From: JASGIT01 sp047601665
GTDB taxonomy: Bacteria > Pseudomonadota > Gammaproteobacteria > Burkholderiales > Burkholderiaceae_C
Direction: 5' to 3'
NCBI GenBank assembly: GCA_047601665.1
Contig: JASGIT010000001.1
Location: 496,001-560,000, forward strand
Length of the DNA stretch: 64,000 nt
The position numbers were made by a program, and so were the translations under genes. The notes beneath the pieces are model-generated. The model was not told where the DNA came from, made no database searches, and saw only the letters and a list, made by a program, of their open reading frames with translations. This document shows, in pieces, positions 25,033 to 32,784 of this stretch (position 1 is the stretch's first letter; every line of letters starts with the position of its first letter).

Positions 25033-25035
25033 AGC

Positions 25036-25713
25036 GTGCCGTTTTCGGCGGAAGACCTTTCGGCCGTCGGGCTGACGCTCAAGCTCGCGTCGGTCACCAC
25101 GGTATTGCTGCTGGTGCTGTGCACGCCGCTGGCCTGGTGGCTGGCGCACACGCGCTCGCGCTGGCGCGGCCCCGTGGGCGCTATGGTCGCACTGCCGCTG
25201 GTGCTGCCGCCCACGGTCATCGGCTTCTACCTGCTGGTGCTGCTCGGCCCCAACGGCTGGGGTGGGCAGTTCACGCAGTGGCTGGGGCTGGGGCGGCTGC
25301 CGTTCACCTTTCCGGGCCTCGTGGTGGGTTCGCTGCTGTATTCCCTGCCGTTCGCGGTGCAGCCGCTGCAGCGCGCGTTCGAGGCGCTGGGTAGCCGCCC
25401 GCTCGAAGCCGCCGCCACGCTGGGCGCGGGGCCACTGGACCGTTTCTTCACCGTGGCACTGCCGCTGGCCCGCCCCGGCTTCATCACCGCCGCCGTGCTG
25501 AGCTTCGCGCACACCGTGGGCGAGTTCGGCGTGGTGCTCATGCTGGGCGGCAACATCCCCGGCGCGACGCGCGTGGTGTCGGTGCAGATCTACGACCACG
25601 TGGAGGCCCTGGAATATGCCCAGGCCCACTGGCTCGCGGGCGGCATGGTGGTATTTGCCTTCCTGGTGCTGCTGGCGCTGCACTGGCTGCAACCCCGGGA
25701 GCACCGGCTGTGA
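25036..25713 (+). CDS. modB: molybdate ABC transporter, permease
   Basis: Predicted 225-residue inner-membrane permease with about five helices. It has the EAA-type loop that contacts the ATPase (FEALGSRPLEAAATLGAGPL, about residues 117-136) and LPFTFPGLVVGSLLYSLPFA, PLVLPPTVIGFYLLVLLGP typical of ModB. GTG start 4 nt after the modA stop. The modC start codon overlaps its stop (GTGA), indicating translational coupling. Confidence 0.95.
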   Translation: MPFSAEDLSAVGLTLKLASVTTVLLLVLCTPLAWWLAHTRSRWRGPVGAMVALPLVLPPTVIGFYLLVLLGPNGWGGQFTQWLGLGRLPFTFPGLVVGSLLYSLPFAVQPLQRAFEALGSRPLEAAATLGAGPLDRFFTVALPLARPGFITAAVLSFAHTVGEFGVVLMLGGNIPGATRVVSVQIYDHVEALEYAQAHWLAGGMVVFAFLVLLALHWLQPREHRL

Positions 25714-26777
25714 TCGAAGCGCGCCTGCACATCGAGCGCCCCACGTTCACGCTGGACGTGGACCTGCGGTTGCCCGGCAGCGGCGTCACCGCGCTGTTCG
25801 GCCCCTCGGGCTGCGGCAAGACCACCTGCCTGCGCGCGCTCGCCGGCCTGGAGCGCGCGCCCCGGGGCCGCGTGGCCGTGAACGGCGAGGTCTGGCAGGA
25901 CGACAACGTCTGGCGGCCCACGCACCGGCGCTCGCTGGGCTACGTGTTCCAGGAAGCGAGCCTGTTCAACCACCTGAGCGTGCGCGGCAACATCGAATAC
26001 GGCCTGCGCCGCGTGCCGCCCGCGCGGCGGCGCGTGCCGCTGGAGCACGCGGTGGAGCTGCTGGGCCTGTCGGCGCTGATGGACCGGCGCCCCGCCACGC
26101 TCTCGGGCGGCGAGCGCCAGCGCGTGGGCATCGCGCGCGCGCTGGCCGCAAGCCCCGCGCTGCTGCTGATGGACGAGCCGCTGGCCGCGCTCGATGCCCC
26201 GCGCAAGGCCGAGGTACTGCCCTACCTCGACCGGCTCCAGCGCACGCTCGACATTCCCGTGGTCTACGTGAGCCATTCGCAGGACGAGGTGGCGCGCCTG
26301 GCCCGCCACCTGGTGCTGCTGCGCGCGGGCCGGGCCGTGGCCGTGGGCCCCACGCAGGATCTGATGGCGCGGCTGGACGTGGCCCTGGCCCAGGGCGACG
26401 CCGCGGCCGCCGTGGTGCCCGCCACCGTGGCGCGGCACGACGCGCACGACCACCTGACCACCGTGCGGTTCGCCTGCGGCGAGCTGCAGCTGGTCAGCAC
26501 CCAGGCCCGCCCCGTGGGCCAGCCCGTGCGCCTGCGCGTGCAGGCGCGCGACGTGAGCCTGGCGCTCACGCGGCCCGAAAGCACCAGTATCCTCAACATC
26601 GTGCCCGCGCGCATCACCGCGCTGCGCGAGGACGGGCCGGGGCAGGCCATGGTGGCGCTGGACGCGGGCGGCACCACGCTGCTCGCGCGCATCACGCAGC
26701 GCTCGGCCACCACGCTGGCCCTGGCGCCGGGGCAGAACGTGTACGCGCAGATCAAGGCCGTGGCGCTGCTGGACTAA
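25710..26777 (+). CDS. modC: molybdate ABC transporter, ATP-binding protein
   Basis: Predicted 355-residue ATPase. Walker A GPSGCGKTT at residues about 31-39, Q-loop in YVFQEASLFNHLSVRGNIEY, signature LSGGERQRVGIARAL, Walker B LLLMDEPLAALDAP and switch His in YVSHSQDEV. The C-terminal region from about residue 280 (LRVQARDVSLALTRPESTSI, LNIVPARITAL) is a TOBE domain that can bind molybdate and regulate the transporter. GTG start overlapping modB. Confidence 0.95.
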   Translation: MIEARLHIERPTFTLDVDLRLPGSGVTALFGPSGCGKTTCLRALAGLERAPRGRVAVNGEVWQDDNVWRPTHRRSLGYVFQEASLFNHLSVRGNIEYGLRRVPPARRRVPLEHAVELLGLSALMDRRPATLSGGERQRVGIARALAASPALLLMDEPLAALDAPRKAEVLPYLDRLQRTLDIPVVYVSHSQDEVARLARHLVLLRAGRAVAVGPTQDLMARLDVALAQGDAAAAVVPATVARHDAHDHLTTVRFACGELQLVSTQARPVGQPVRLRVQARDVSLALTRPESTSILNIVPARITALREDGPGQAMVALDAGGTTLLARITQRSATTLALAPGQNVYAQIKAVALLD

Positions 26778-26936
26778 GCCGCCGGGCCGCTGGTCGGCGT
26801 CGTGCATCGGCCGCTTTTGTATGCTCCCGAACGGCAGGAACCATCGCGCCATGGCGTGCTCATAGAGCAGGGGCGCCGCCACCCCGACCCGGCGCCGCAC
26901 CCGACAGACAAAAACCCAAGAACCCAAGGAATACGG

Positions 26937-27752
26937 ATGCGTCTTCCCACGCTGCGAATGCTGACCGCCGCTCTCGCCCTGGCCGCTGCTCAGGCCGCCC
27001 TGGCGCAGCCGCCCAAAACCGTCCAGCTGGAAAACCTCACCTGGACCGAGCTGCGCGACGAAATCCGCGCTGGCAAGACCACCCTCATCATCCCCATCGG
27101 CGGCACCGAGCAAAGCGGCCCCTACGTGGCGCTGGGCAAGCACAACGCCCGCGTCAAGGTGCTGGCCCAGCGCATCGCCGAAGGCCTGGGCAACGCCATC
27201 GTCGCGCCGGTGATTGCCTACGTACCCGAGGGCGGCTACGCGCCAGCCACCTCGCACATGCGCTTCCCCGGCACCATCACCGTTCCCGACGACGTGTTCG
27301 AGAAGACCCTGGCATCCGCCGCGAACAGCTTCAAGGTGCACGGCTTCACCCACATCGTCTTCCTGGGCGATCACGGCGGCTATCAGAACGACGTCCGGCG
27401 CGTGGCCGCGCAGCTCAACAAGGCCTGGAGCGGCAGCGGCGCGCGCGCCCTCGTGCCGCCCGCGTACTACGGCACCAGCTCCGACGGCTACGCGCAGATC
27501 CTGCGCCAGCACGGCGTCCCGGACGCCGAGATCGGCACCCACGCCGGGCTGGCCGACACTTCGCTGCAACTGGCCGTCGCGCCGGGCATGGTCCGGCTCG
27601 ACCAGCTCAAAAACGCCCCCAAGCCCAGCCCTGCGGACGGCATCTATGGCGGCGACCCGCGCCGTTCCAGCGCCGAGCTGGGCCAGCTCGGCGTCGATGC
27701 GATCGTGTCGCGCACAATCGCGGCCATCCAGAAGGAAACCGCCGGCCGCTGA
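26937..27752 (+). CDS. exported creatininase-family protein with altered metal ligands
   Basis: Predicted 271-residue protein with a Sec signal peptide (about residues 1-23, ending AALAQ). The body follows the creatininase fold: PIGGTEQSGPYVALGKHN, ATSHMRFPGTITVPDDVFEK, HIVFLGDHGGYQNDVRRVA and IGTHAGLADTS. Canonical cytoplasmic creatininases have EQHGPHLPL...D and HAGE..TS; here the first His is Ser, the Asp is replaced in GKHN, and HAGE reads HAGL. The GDHGG His is kept. Catalysis may thus differ from creatinine hydrolysis. The ATG at 26937 begins the signal peptide and follows AAGGAAT. A YVTN beta-propeller gene follows 44 nt downstream on the same strand. Confidence 0.82.
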   Translation: MRLPTLRMLTAALALAAAQAALAQPPKTVQLENLTWTELRDEIRAGKTTLIIPIGGTEQSGPYVALGKHNARVKVLAQRIAEGLGNAIVAPVIAYVPEGGYAPATSHMRFPGTITVPDDVFEKTLASAANSFKVHGFTHIVFLGDHGGYQNDVRRVAAQLNKAWSGSGARALVPPAYYGTSSDGYAQILRQHGVPDAEIGTHAGLADTSLQLAVAPGMVRLDQLKNAPKPSPADGIYGGDPRRSSAELGQLGVDAIVSRTIAAIQKETAGR

Positions 27753-27796
27753 GCCCGCTTCCGGTGCGCCTGTCCCCTCCCATCCACGGACCCGCC

Positions 27797-28972
27797 ATGA
27801 CCTTGTCTTTTCGCCCCCGCGCCTCCTGCACCCGCCTCGCGGCCGCCCTGGCCGTCGCGCTCGCCGGTTGCATCACGGGCAACGCCCTTGCCCAGCCCGC
27901 CGCCACCGTGCCCGGCATACCGCCGGTGGTGAACCCGGCCAACCTGTACAGCGAAGCCGGAGCCGGCCGCATGAGCCCGGCGGTGTCGGGCGCATTGCCG
28001 CGCGTCTACGTGCCGAACCTGCGCTCGAACGACGTCTACGTGATCGACCCGGCCACGTACAAGGTGGTCGACAAGTTCCCGGTCGGCCGCAGCCCGCAGC
28101 ACGTCGTGCCGTCGTGGGACCTGCAGACGCTGTGGGTGGCCAACAATGCCGAGGGCCGCACCGACGGAAGCCTGACGCCGATCGACCCGAAGACCGGCAA
28201 GCCCGGCAAGGCCGTGCCCGTCGATGACCCGTACAACATGTACTTCACGCCCGACGGCAAGCAAGCCATCGTGGTGGCCGAAGCGCACGCGCGGCTGGAT
28301 TTCCGCGATGCGCACACGATGGCGCCGCAGTCCAGCCTGGCCGTGCCGGAATGCAAGGGCATCAACCACGCCGACATGTCGATCGATGGCAAGTACGCAA
28401 TCTTCACCTGCGAGTTCGGCGGCAAGGTCGCCAAGATCGACCTCGTGAACCGCAAGGTGGTCGGCTACCTTGAACTGGCCAAGAGCGGAATGCCGCAGGA
28501 CATCCGCGTCTCGCCCGACGGCAAGGTGTTCTACGTCGCCGACATGATGGCCGACGGCGTGCACCTCGTCGATGGCGACAGCTTCGCGAAGATCGGCTTC
28601 GTCAAGACCGGCCCCGGCGCGCACGGGCTGTACCCGAGCCGCGACGGCACGAAGCTGTACGTGGCCAACCGCGGCTCCCACCGCGTCCATGGGCCGCGCC
28701 GCGGCCCGGGCAGCATTTCGGTGATCGACTTCGCGACGCGCCAGGTGCTCAACACCTGGCCGATCCCGGGCGGCGGCAGCCCCGACATGGGCAACGTCAG
28801 CGCCGACGGCAAGACCCTGTGGCTGTCCGGCCGCTTCGACGACGCTGTCTATGCCGTGGACACCACCAGCGGCGCGGTCAAGTCGATCCCCGTGGGCATG
28901 GAGCCGCACGGCCTGACGGTCTGGCCGCAGCCCGGACGCTATTCGCTCGGGCACACCGGCAACATGCGCTGA
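27797..28972 (+). CDS. YVTN/YncE-like beta-propeller exported protein
   Basis: Predicted 391-residue protein. Residues about 1-31 are an export signal (hydrophobic core AAALAVALAGCITGNALAQ). The rest is a seven-bladed propeller of YVTN-type repeats: RVYVPNLRSNDVYVIDPATY, KVVDKFPVGRSPQHVVPSWD, LWVANNAEG, VFYVADMMADGVHLVDG, KLYVANRGSH and LWLSGRFDDAVYAVDTTSGA. Such proteins bind partners or ligands in the periplasm; some accompany methylamine or heme d1 systems. No heme motif (CxxCH) is present. A Cys lies in the signal core (AGCITG) but the context is only partly lipobox-like. It probably forms a unit with the creatininase-like gene. Confidence 0.85.
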   Translation: MTLSFRPRASCTRLAAALAVALAGCITGNALAQPAATVPGIPPVVNPANLYSEAGAGRMSPAVSGALPRVYVPNLRSNDVYVIDPATYKVVDKFPVGRSPQHVVPSWDLQTLWVANNAEGRTDGSLTPIDPKTGKPGKAVPVDDPYNMYFTPDGKQAIVVAEAHARLDFRDAHTMAPQSSLAVPECKGINHADMSIDGKYAIFTCEFGGKVAKIDLVNRKVVGYLELAKSGMPQDIRVSPDGKVFYVADMMADGVHLVDGDSFAKIGFVKTGPGAHGLYPSRDGTKLYVANRGSHRVHGPRRGPGSISVIDFATRQVLNTWPIPGGGSPDMGNVSADGKTLWLSGRFDDAVYAVDTTSGAVKSIPVGMEPHGLTVWPQPGRYSLGHTGNMR

Positions 28973-29015
28973 GCGGGCGGGGGGCGGCCCAGCCCCCAAG
29001 CCGCCCGGCGGATAT

Positions 29016-29027
29016 AGGGAAATCCCG
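29016..29027 (+). promoter_or_regulatory. motif AGGGAAATCCCG upstream of dctQM
   Basis: This 12-mer ends 70 nt before the dctQ start codon. The identical 12-mer, in the same orientation relative to the gene, ends 67 nt before dctP at 32788-32799. Shared position and identity suggest a regulator that controls both halves of the TRAP transporter. Confidence 0.5.
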
Positions 29028-29097
29028 AAAAACCTACGCCATCCTTACAGCCGGTAACGGGCACAATCCACGGTTCGATTCCCACAAGGAAACCACC

Positions 29098-29637
29098 GTG
29101 TCAGGACTCCTCCAACTGGCCTTCGGCGTGGACTGGCTCTCCACCAAGCTCAGCAAGATCGCGGGCTGGGCCGTGCTGGCCGCCGCCCTCATCTCCGCAG
29201 GCAACGCCTTCATCCGCTACGGGCTGGACTTCAGCTCCAACGCCTGGCTCGAAATCCAGTGGTACCTGTTCGGCGCCACGGTGATGCTGGGCGCGCCCGT
29301 GGTGCTCAAGCTCAACGAGCACGTGCGCGTGGACATCATCTACGGCAAGCTACGCGGCAAGGGGCCCGTGCTCGTGGACCTGTTCGGGCTCATCTTCTTC
29401 CTGCTGCCCGTGATGGGCCTGCTCACCTGGCTGACCTGGCCCTTCTTCGTGAACATGTACGTCACCAAGGAGATGTCGGGCAACATCGGCGGCCTGATCC
29501 GCTGGCCCGCCGGGCTGCTGCTGCCCGTGGGCTTCGGCATGACCTTCTTGCAGGGCATCGCCGAGGTCATCAAGCGCGTGGCCTTCCTGGCGGGCAAGTA
29601 CGAGATGAGCACGCACTACGAGAAGCCGGTGCAATAA
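29098..29637 (+). CDS. dctQ: TRAP transporter small permease (DctQ-type)
   Basis: Predicted 179-residue inner-membrane protein with four hydrophobic helices (WAVLAAALISAGNAFIRYG, WYLFGATVMLGAPVVLKLNE, LFGLIFFLLPVMGLLTWLTW, AGLLLPVGFGMTFLQGIAEV). LEIQWYLF and LNEHVRVDI are DctQ landmarks. With DctM it forms the membrane part of a tripartite ATP-independent transporter driven by an ion gradient. The start is a GTG preceded by AAGGA; no nearer ATG gives the first helix. dctM follows 21 nt downstream. Confidence 0.93.
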   Translation: MSGLLQLAFGVDWLSTKLSKIAGWAVLAAALISAGNAFIRYGLDFSSNAWLEIQWYLFGATVMLGAPVVLKLNEHVRVDIIYGKLRGKGPVLVDLFGLIFFLLPVMGLLTWLTWPFFVNMYVTKEMSGNIGGLIRWPAGLLLPVGFGMTFLQGIAEVIKRVAFLAGKYEMSTHYEKPVQ

Positions 29638-29658
29638 CCCCGAGGGAGACAACACGCA

Positions 29659-31185
29659 ATGCACATGGAAAACTTCGCCCCGGTGATGTTCACGGGGCTG
29701 ATCGTCATCATGCTGATCGGCTTCCCCGTGGCGTTCTCGCTCTCGGCGCTGGGGCTGTTCTGCGGCTTCTTCGCCATCGAGATGGGCTGGTTCCCGGCCA
29801 ACTTCATGTCCACGCTGCCGATCAACATGTTCGGCATCCTCAGCAACGACCTGCTGCTGGCCATTCCGTTCTTCACGCTGATGGGCGCGGTGCTCGAAAA
29901 ATGCGGGCTCGCGGAAGACATGCTCGACTCGATGGGCCAGCTGTTCGGCCCCATCCGGGGCGGGCTGGGCTACTCCGTCATCATCGTGGGCTTCATCCTC
30001 GGCGCCATCACCGGCACCGTGGCGGGCCAGGTGATCGCGATGGCGATGATCTCGCTGCCCGTGATGATCCGCTACGGCTACGACATGCGCTACGCCACGG
30101 GCGTGCTCGCGGCCTCGGGCACCATCACGCAGGTGGTGCCGCCCTCGCTGGTGCTGATCGTGATGGCCGACCAGTTGGGCCGCTCGGTGGGCGAGATGTA
30201 CAAGGGCGCCTGGGGCCCGGCCATTTTGCAGGTGCTGCTGTTCGCCATCTACACCTTCGTCCTGGGCCGCGTGCGCCCCAGCTACGTGCCGGGCCTGCCC
30301 AAGTCGGCGCGCACGCTGCACGGCTGGGCGCTGTGGGGCAAGTGCCTGCGCGGCATCATCCCCTCGGCCGTCCTGATCTTCGCGGTGCTGGGCTCCATGG
30401 GCGGCCTGCCGTTCCAGGACCACGCCATCGCCACGCCGACCGAGGCCGGCGCCATGGGCGCGGTGGGCTCGCTGATCCTCGCGGCCATCCACAAGCGGCT
30501 GAACTGGGCGCTGCTCAAGGAGGCGATGGACGGCACCATGCGCCTGACGGCCATGGTGGTGTTCATCCTGGTCGGCTCGCGCGTGTTCTCGCTGGTGTTC
30601 CAGGGCGTGGACGGCGCGGTGTGGATCGAGCACATGCTCAGCAACCTGCCGGGCGGCCAGATCGGCTTCCTGATCGCGGTGAACGTGTTCATCTTCTTCC
30701 TCGCGTTCTTCCTCGACTTCTTCGAGATCGCGTTCATCATCCTGCCGCTGCTCGGCCCCGTGGCGCACAAGCTGGGCATCGACCTGGTGTGGTTCGGCGT
30801 GCTGCTGTGCGTGAACATGCAGACCAGCTTCATGCACCCGCCGTTCGGCTTCGCGCTGTTCTACCTGCGCGGCATCGCCGACACGCTGTTCAAGGAAAAG
30901 CGCATCGACAAGCCCGTGAAGTCCAGCGACATCTACATGGGCTCCATCCCGTGGGTGATTCTGCAGCTGGTGCTGGTGGCGATCGTGATCTTCGTGCCGC
31001 AGACCGTGACCATCTTCCTCGACAAGGAGGTGGTGGTGGACGTGGACAAGGTGCAGCTCGAAATCCCCGCCGAGGAACAGGCCCCCATCGATGCCGACAT
31101 GCCCGACCCGAACAACCCGTTCGGCAACGACAGCAACGCGGCCCCCGCGCCGACACCGGCACCGGACGCCAGCGCGCCCCAGTGA
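29659..31185 (+). CDS. dctM: TRAP transporter large permease (DctM-type)
   Basis: Predicted 508-residue inner-membrane protein with many helices, the ion-coupled transport subunit. DctM features: FTGLIVIMLIGFPVAFSLSA at the N terminus, IPFFTLMGAVLEKCGLAEDM, VIIVGFILGAITGTVAGQVI, YDMRYATGVLAASGTITQVV and PPSLVLIVMADQLGRSVGEM, TPTEAGAMGAVGSLILA and QTSFMHPPFGFALFYLRG. It is longer than typical DctM (about 430) because of inserts and a polar C-terminal tail (about residues 465-508, rich in Asp, Asn, Ala and Pro). AGGGAG precedes the ATG. The stop overlaps the next gene (GTGA). Confidence 0.93.
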   Translation: MHMENFAPVMFTGLIVIMLIGFPVAFSLSALGLFCGFFAIEMGWFPANFMSTLPINMFGILSNDLLLAIPFFTLMGAVLEKCGLAEDMLDSMGQLFGPIRGGLGYSVIIVGFILGAITGTVAGQVIAMAMISLPVMIRYGYDMRYATGVLAASGTITQVVPPSLVLIVMADQLGRSVGEMYKGAWGPAILQVLLFAIYTFVLGRVRPSYVPGLPKSARTLHGWALWGKCLRGIIPSAVLIFAVLGSMGGLPFQDHAIATPTEAGAMGAVGSLILAAIHKRLNWALLKEAMDGTMRLTAMVVFILVGSRVFSLVFQGVDGAVWIEHMLSNLPGGQIGFLIAVNVFIFFLAFFLDFFEIAFIILPLLGPVAHKLGIDLVWFGVLLCVNMQTSFMHPPFGFALFYLRGIADTLFKEKRIDKPVKSSDIYMGSIPWVILQLVLVAIVIFVPQTVTIFLDKEVVVDVDKVQLEIPAEEQAPIDADMPDPNNPFGNDSNAAPAPTPAPDASAPQ

Positions 31186-31625
31186 GCTGCCCCGCCTACC
31201 CGCCGCTGCTGCGCGCGCTGGCGGCGGCCATCGTGGCCGCGCTGGCCGCCTTCGCGCTCTACACCCTGCCCGCGCTGCGCACGGCGCACTGGTCGTTCAC
31301 CGCGCTGGCGGTCTACGGCCTCGCGGGCGTGCTCATCGGCTGGGTGGGCTGGTGGATCGGGTTCAGCCGCACGCGGCTGGAAGACGGCGCCATCGTGCAG
31401 ACCTGGCTCTGGGACAAGCGCGTGCTGGCGCGCGACGTGGCCAGCTTCAAGATCGTGCACCTGCCGGGGCTCTCGGCCATCGTGGCCCCGCGCATCCTGC
31501 TGCGCCGCAAAAGCGGCCTCGCCACCTGGGTGCACGCGGCGGACGTGCGGCTGCTGGTGGCCTTTGGGGAAAGCGTGGTGCAGGCCCAAATGAAAAAGGC
31601 CCCGGTGACGGGGCCTGAGGGTTGA
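31182..31625 (+). CDS. small membrane protein with PH-like domain, unknown function
   Basis: Predicted 147-residue protein. Two hydrophobic helices at residues about 8-30 (LRALAAAIVAALAAFALYTL) and 40-62 (ALAVYGLAGVLIGWVGWWIG) are followed by a beta-rich soluble part (FSRTRLEDGAIVQTWLWDKR, FKIVHLPGLSAIVAPRILLR) resembling the bacterial PH-like (bPH) fold seen behind membrane helices. No function is known. GTG start overlapping the dctM stop, so it is the last gene of the dctQM unit. Its final codons contain a hairpin that terminates the opposite-strand dctP transcript. Confidence 0.65.
   Translation: MSCPAYPPLLRALAAAIVAALAAFALYTLPALRTAHWSFTALAVYGLAGVLIGWVGWWIGFSRTRLEDGAIVQTWLWDKRVLARDVASFKIVHLPGLSAIVAPRILLRRKSGLATWVHAADVRLLVAFGESVVQAQMKKAPVTGPEG
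31592..31617 (-). terminator. intrinsic terminator of dctP, inside the convergent gene
   Basis: On the minus strand: AGGCCCCGTCACCGGGGCCT followed by TTT. Seven to eight GC pairs with a 4-6 nt loop and T run, 24 nt after the dctP stop and within the last codons of the plus-strand gene. Confidence 0.75.
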
Positions 31626-31640
31626 TGCCGCAGGGAGCGG

Positions 31641-32720
31641 TCAGAGCTTCTGCTGCTGCATGAAGCGGTCGAACAGCCCTTCGCCGAAGCGGAACCAGGC
31701 GTTCTCGTCGGCCAGGAACTTGGAGTAGTCGGCGTAGACCTTGCGCCACTCGGGGTTGCTCTTGCTCAGGTCGGCGTACACCTGCTGGGCCGATTTGAAC
31801 GCGGCGGTCATGATCTCGTTGCTGAACGGGCGCAGCTTGGTGCCCGAGCCCACGAGCTGCTTGAGCGCGATGGGGTTCTTGGCGTCGTACTTGGCCTGCA
31901 TGGAGATGTGGGCGTGCGAGGCGGCCGCCTCGACCACGGCCTTGTACTCGGCCGACAGGCCGTCCCACGCCTTGTTGTTGATGTAGAAGTCGAGCTGCGG
32001 GCCGCCTTCCCACCAGCCGGGGTAGTAGTAGAACGGCGCGACCTTGTTGAAGCCGAGCTTCTGGTCGTCGTACGGGCCCACCCATTCCAGCGCGTCGATG
32101 GTGCCTTTTTCCAGCGCGGGGTACAGGTCGGCGCCGGGGATGGACTGGGGGATCACGCCGAACGGCTCCAGCACCTTGCCCGCGAACGGATTGGTGCGGA
32201 ACTTCAGGCCCTTGAGGTCGGCCACGGTCTTGATTTCCTTGCGGAACCAGCCGCCCATCTGCGTGCCCGTGTTGCCGCCGGGCAGGTTGATGATGTTGTA
32301 CTTGGCGTAGAACTCGCGCATCAGCTTGAGGCCGTTGCCCTCGTACATCCAGGCCGTCATCTGGCGCGAGTTGAAGCCGAAGGGCACGGCGCAGCCCAGG
32401 CAGAAAGTCGGGTCCTTGCCGTAGAAGTAGTAGGGCGCGGTGTGCGCCATTTCCACGGCGGCGCTCTGGATGCCATCCACCACGCCGAAGGCGGGCATGA
32501 TTTCGCCGCCCGCGTGCACGGAGATCTGGAACTTGCCGCCCGTCATGTCGCTGACCTTCTTGGCGAACACTTCGGCGGTGCCGTAGATGGTGTCGAGCGA
32601 CTTGGGGAAGCTGGAGGCCAGGCGCCAGCGGATCGCGGCCTGCGCGTGGACGGCAGGCGCCGCGCCCGCGGCGAGCACGCCCGCGATGCCGGCATGTTTG
32701 AGGATGGAACGACGATCCAT
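31641..32720 (-). CDS. dctP: TRAP transporter periplasmic binding protein (DctP-type)
   Basis: Predicted 359-residue protein with a twin-arginine type signal (MDRRSILKHAGIAGVLAAGA, cleavage near AVHAQA), so it may be exported folded by Tat. DctP family motifs: RLASSFPKSLDTIYGTAEVF, GGKFQISVHAGGEIMPAFGV, VADLKGLKFRTNPFAGKVLE and DALEWVGPYDDQKLGF; the conserved Arg in KFRT binds the carboxylate of the ligand. The ligand (a keto or hydroxy acid or similar) cannot be told. It is convergent with the dctQM unit, an uncommon layout for a TRAP system, and lies 64 nt downstream of dxs on the same strand. Its promoter region shares a 12-mer with dctQ. Confidence 0.93.
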   Translation of the reverse strand: MDRRSILKHAGIAGVLAAGAAPAVHAQAAIRWRLASSFPKSLDTIYGTAEVFAKKVSDMTGGKFQISVHAGGEIMPAFGVVDGIQSAAVEMAHTAPYYFYGKDPTFCLGCAVPFGFNSRQMTAWMYEGNGLKLMREFYAKYNIINLPGGNTGTQMGGWFRKEIKTVADLKGLKFRTNPFAGKVLEPFGVIPQSIPGADLYPALEKGTIDALEWVGPYDDQKLGFNKVAPFYYYPGWWEGGPQLDFYINNKAWDGLSAEYKAVVEAAASHAHISMQAKYDAKNPIALKQLVGSGTKLRPFSNEIMTAAFKSAQQVYADLSKSNPEWRKVYADYSKFLADENAWFRFGEGLFDRFMQQQKL

Positions 32721-32784
32721 GAAGTGGTCTCCGTAATGGTGGTTGTGAAACGAAAAGATTCTAGGAACTAGCCCGGCAGCGCCC

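Noticed and set aside
25616..28972. Apparent 1118-codon fusion running through modB, modC and the creatininase gene into the YVTN gene
   Set aside because: Only the part from 27797 has protein-like sequence and a signal peptide; the rest is an arginine/alanine-rich shadow of the mod and creatininase genes.
31182..31625. Third TRAP permease subunit
   Set aside because: The protein has two helices and a PH-like domain, not a DctQ or DctM pattern.
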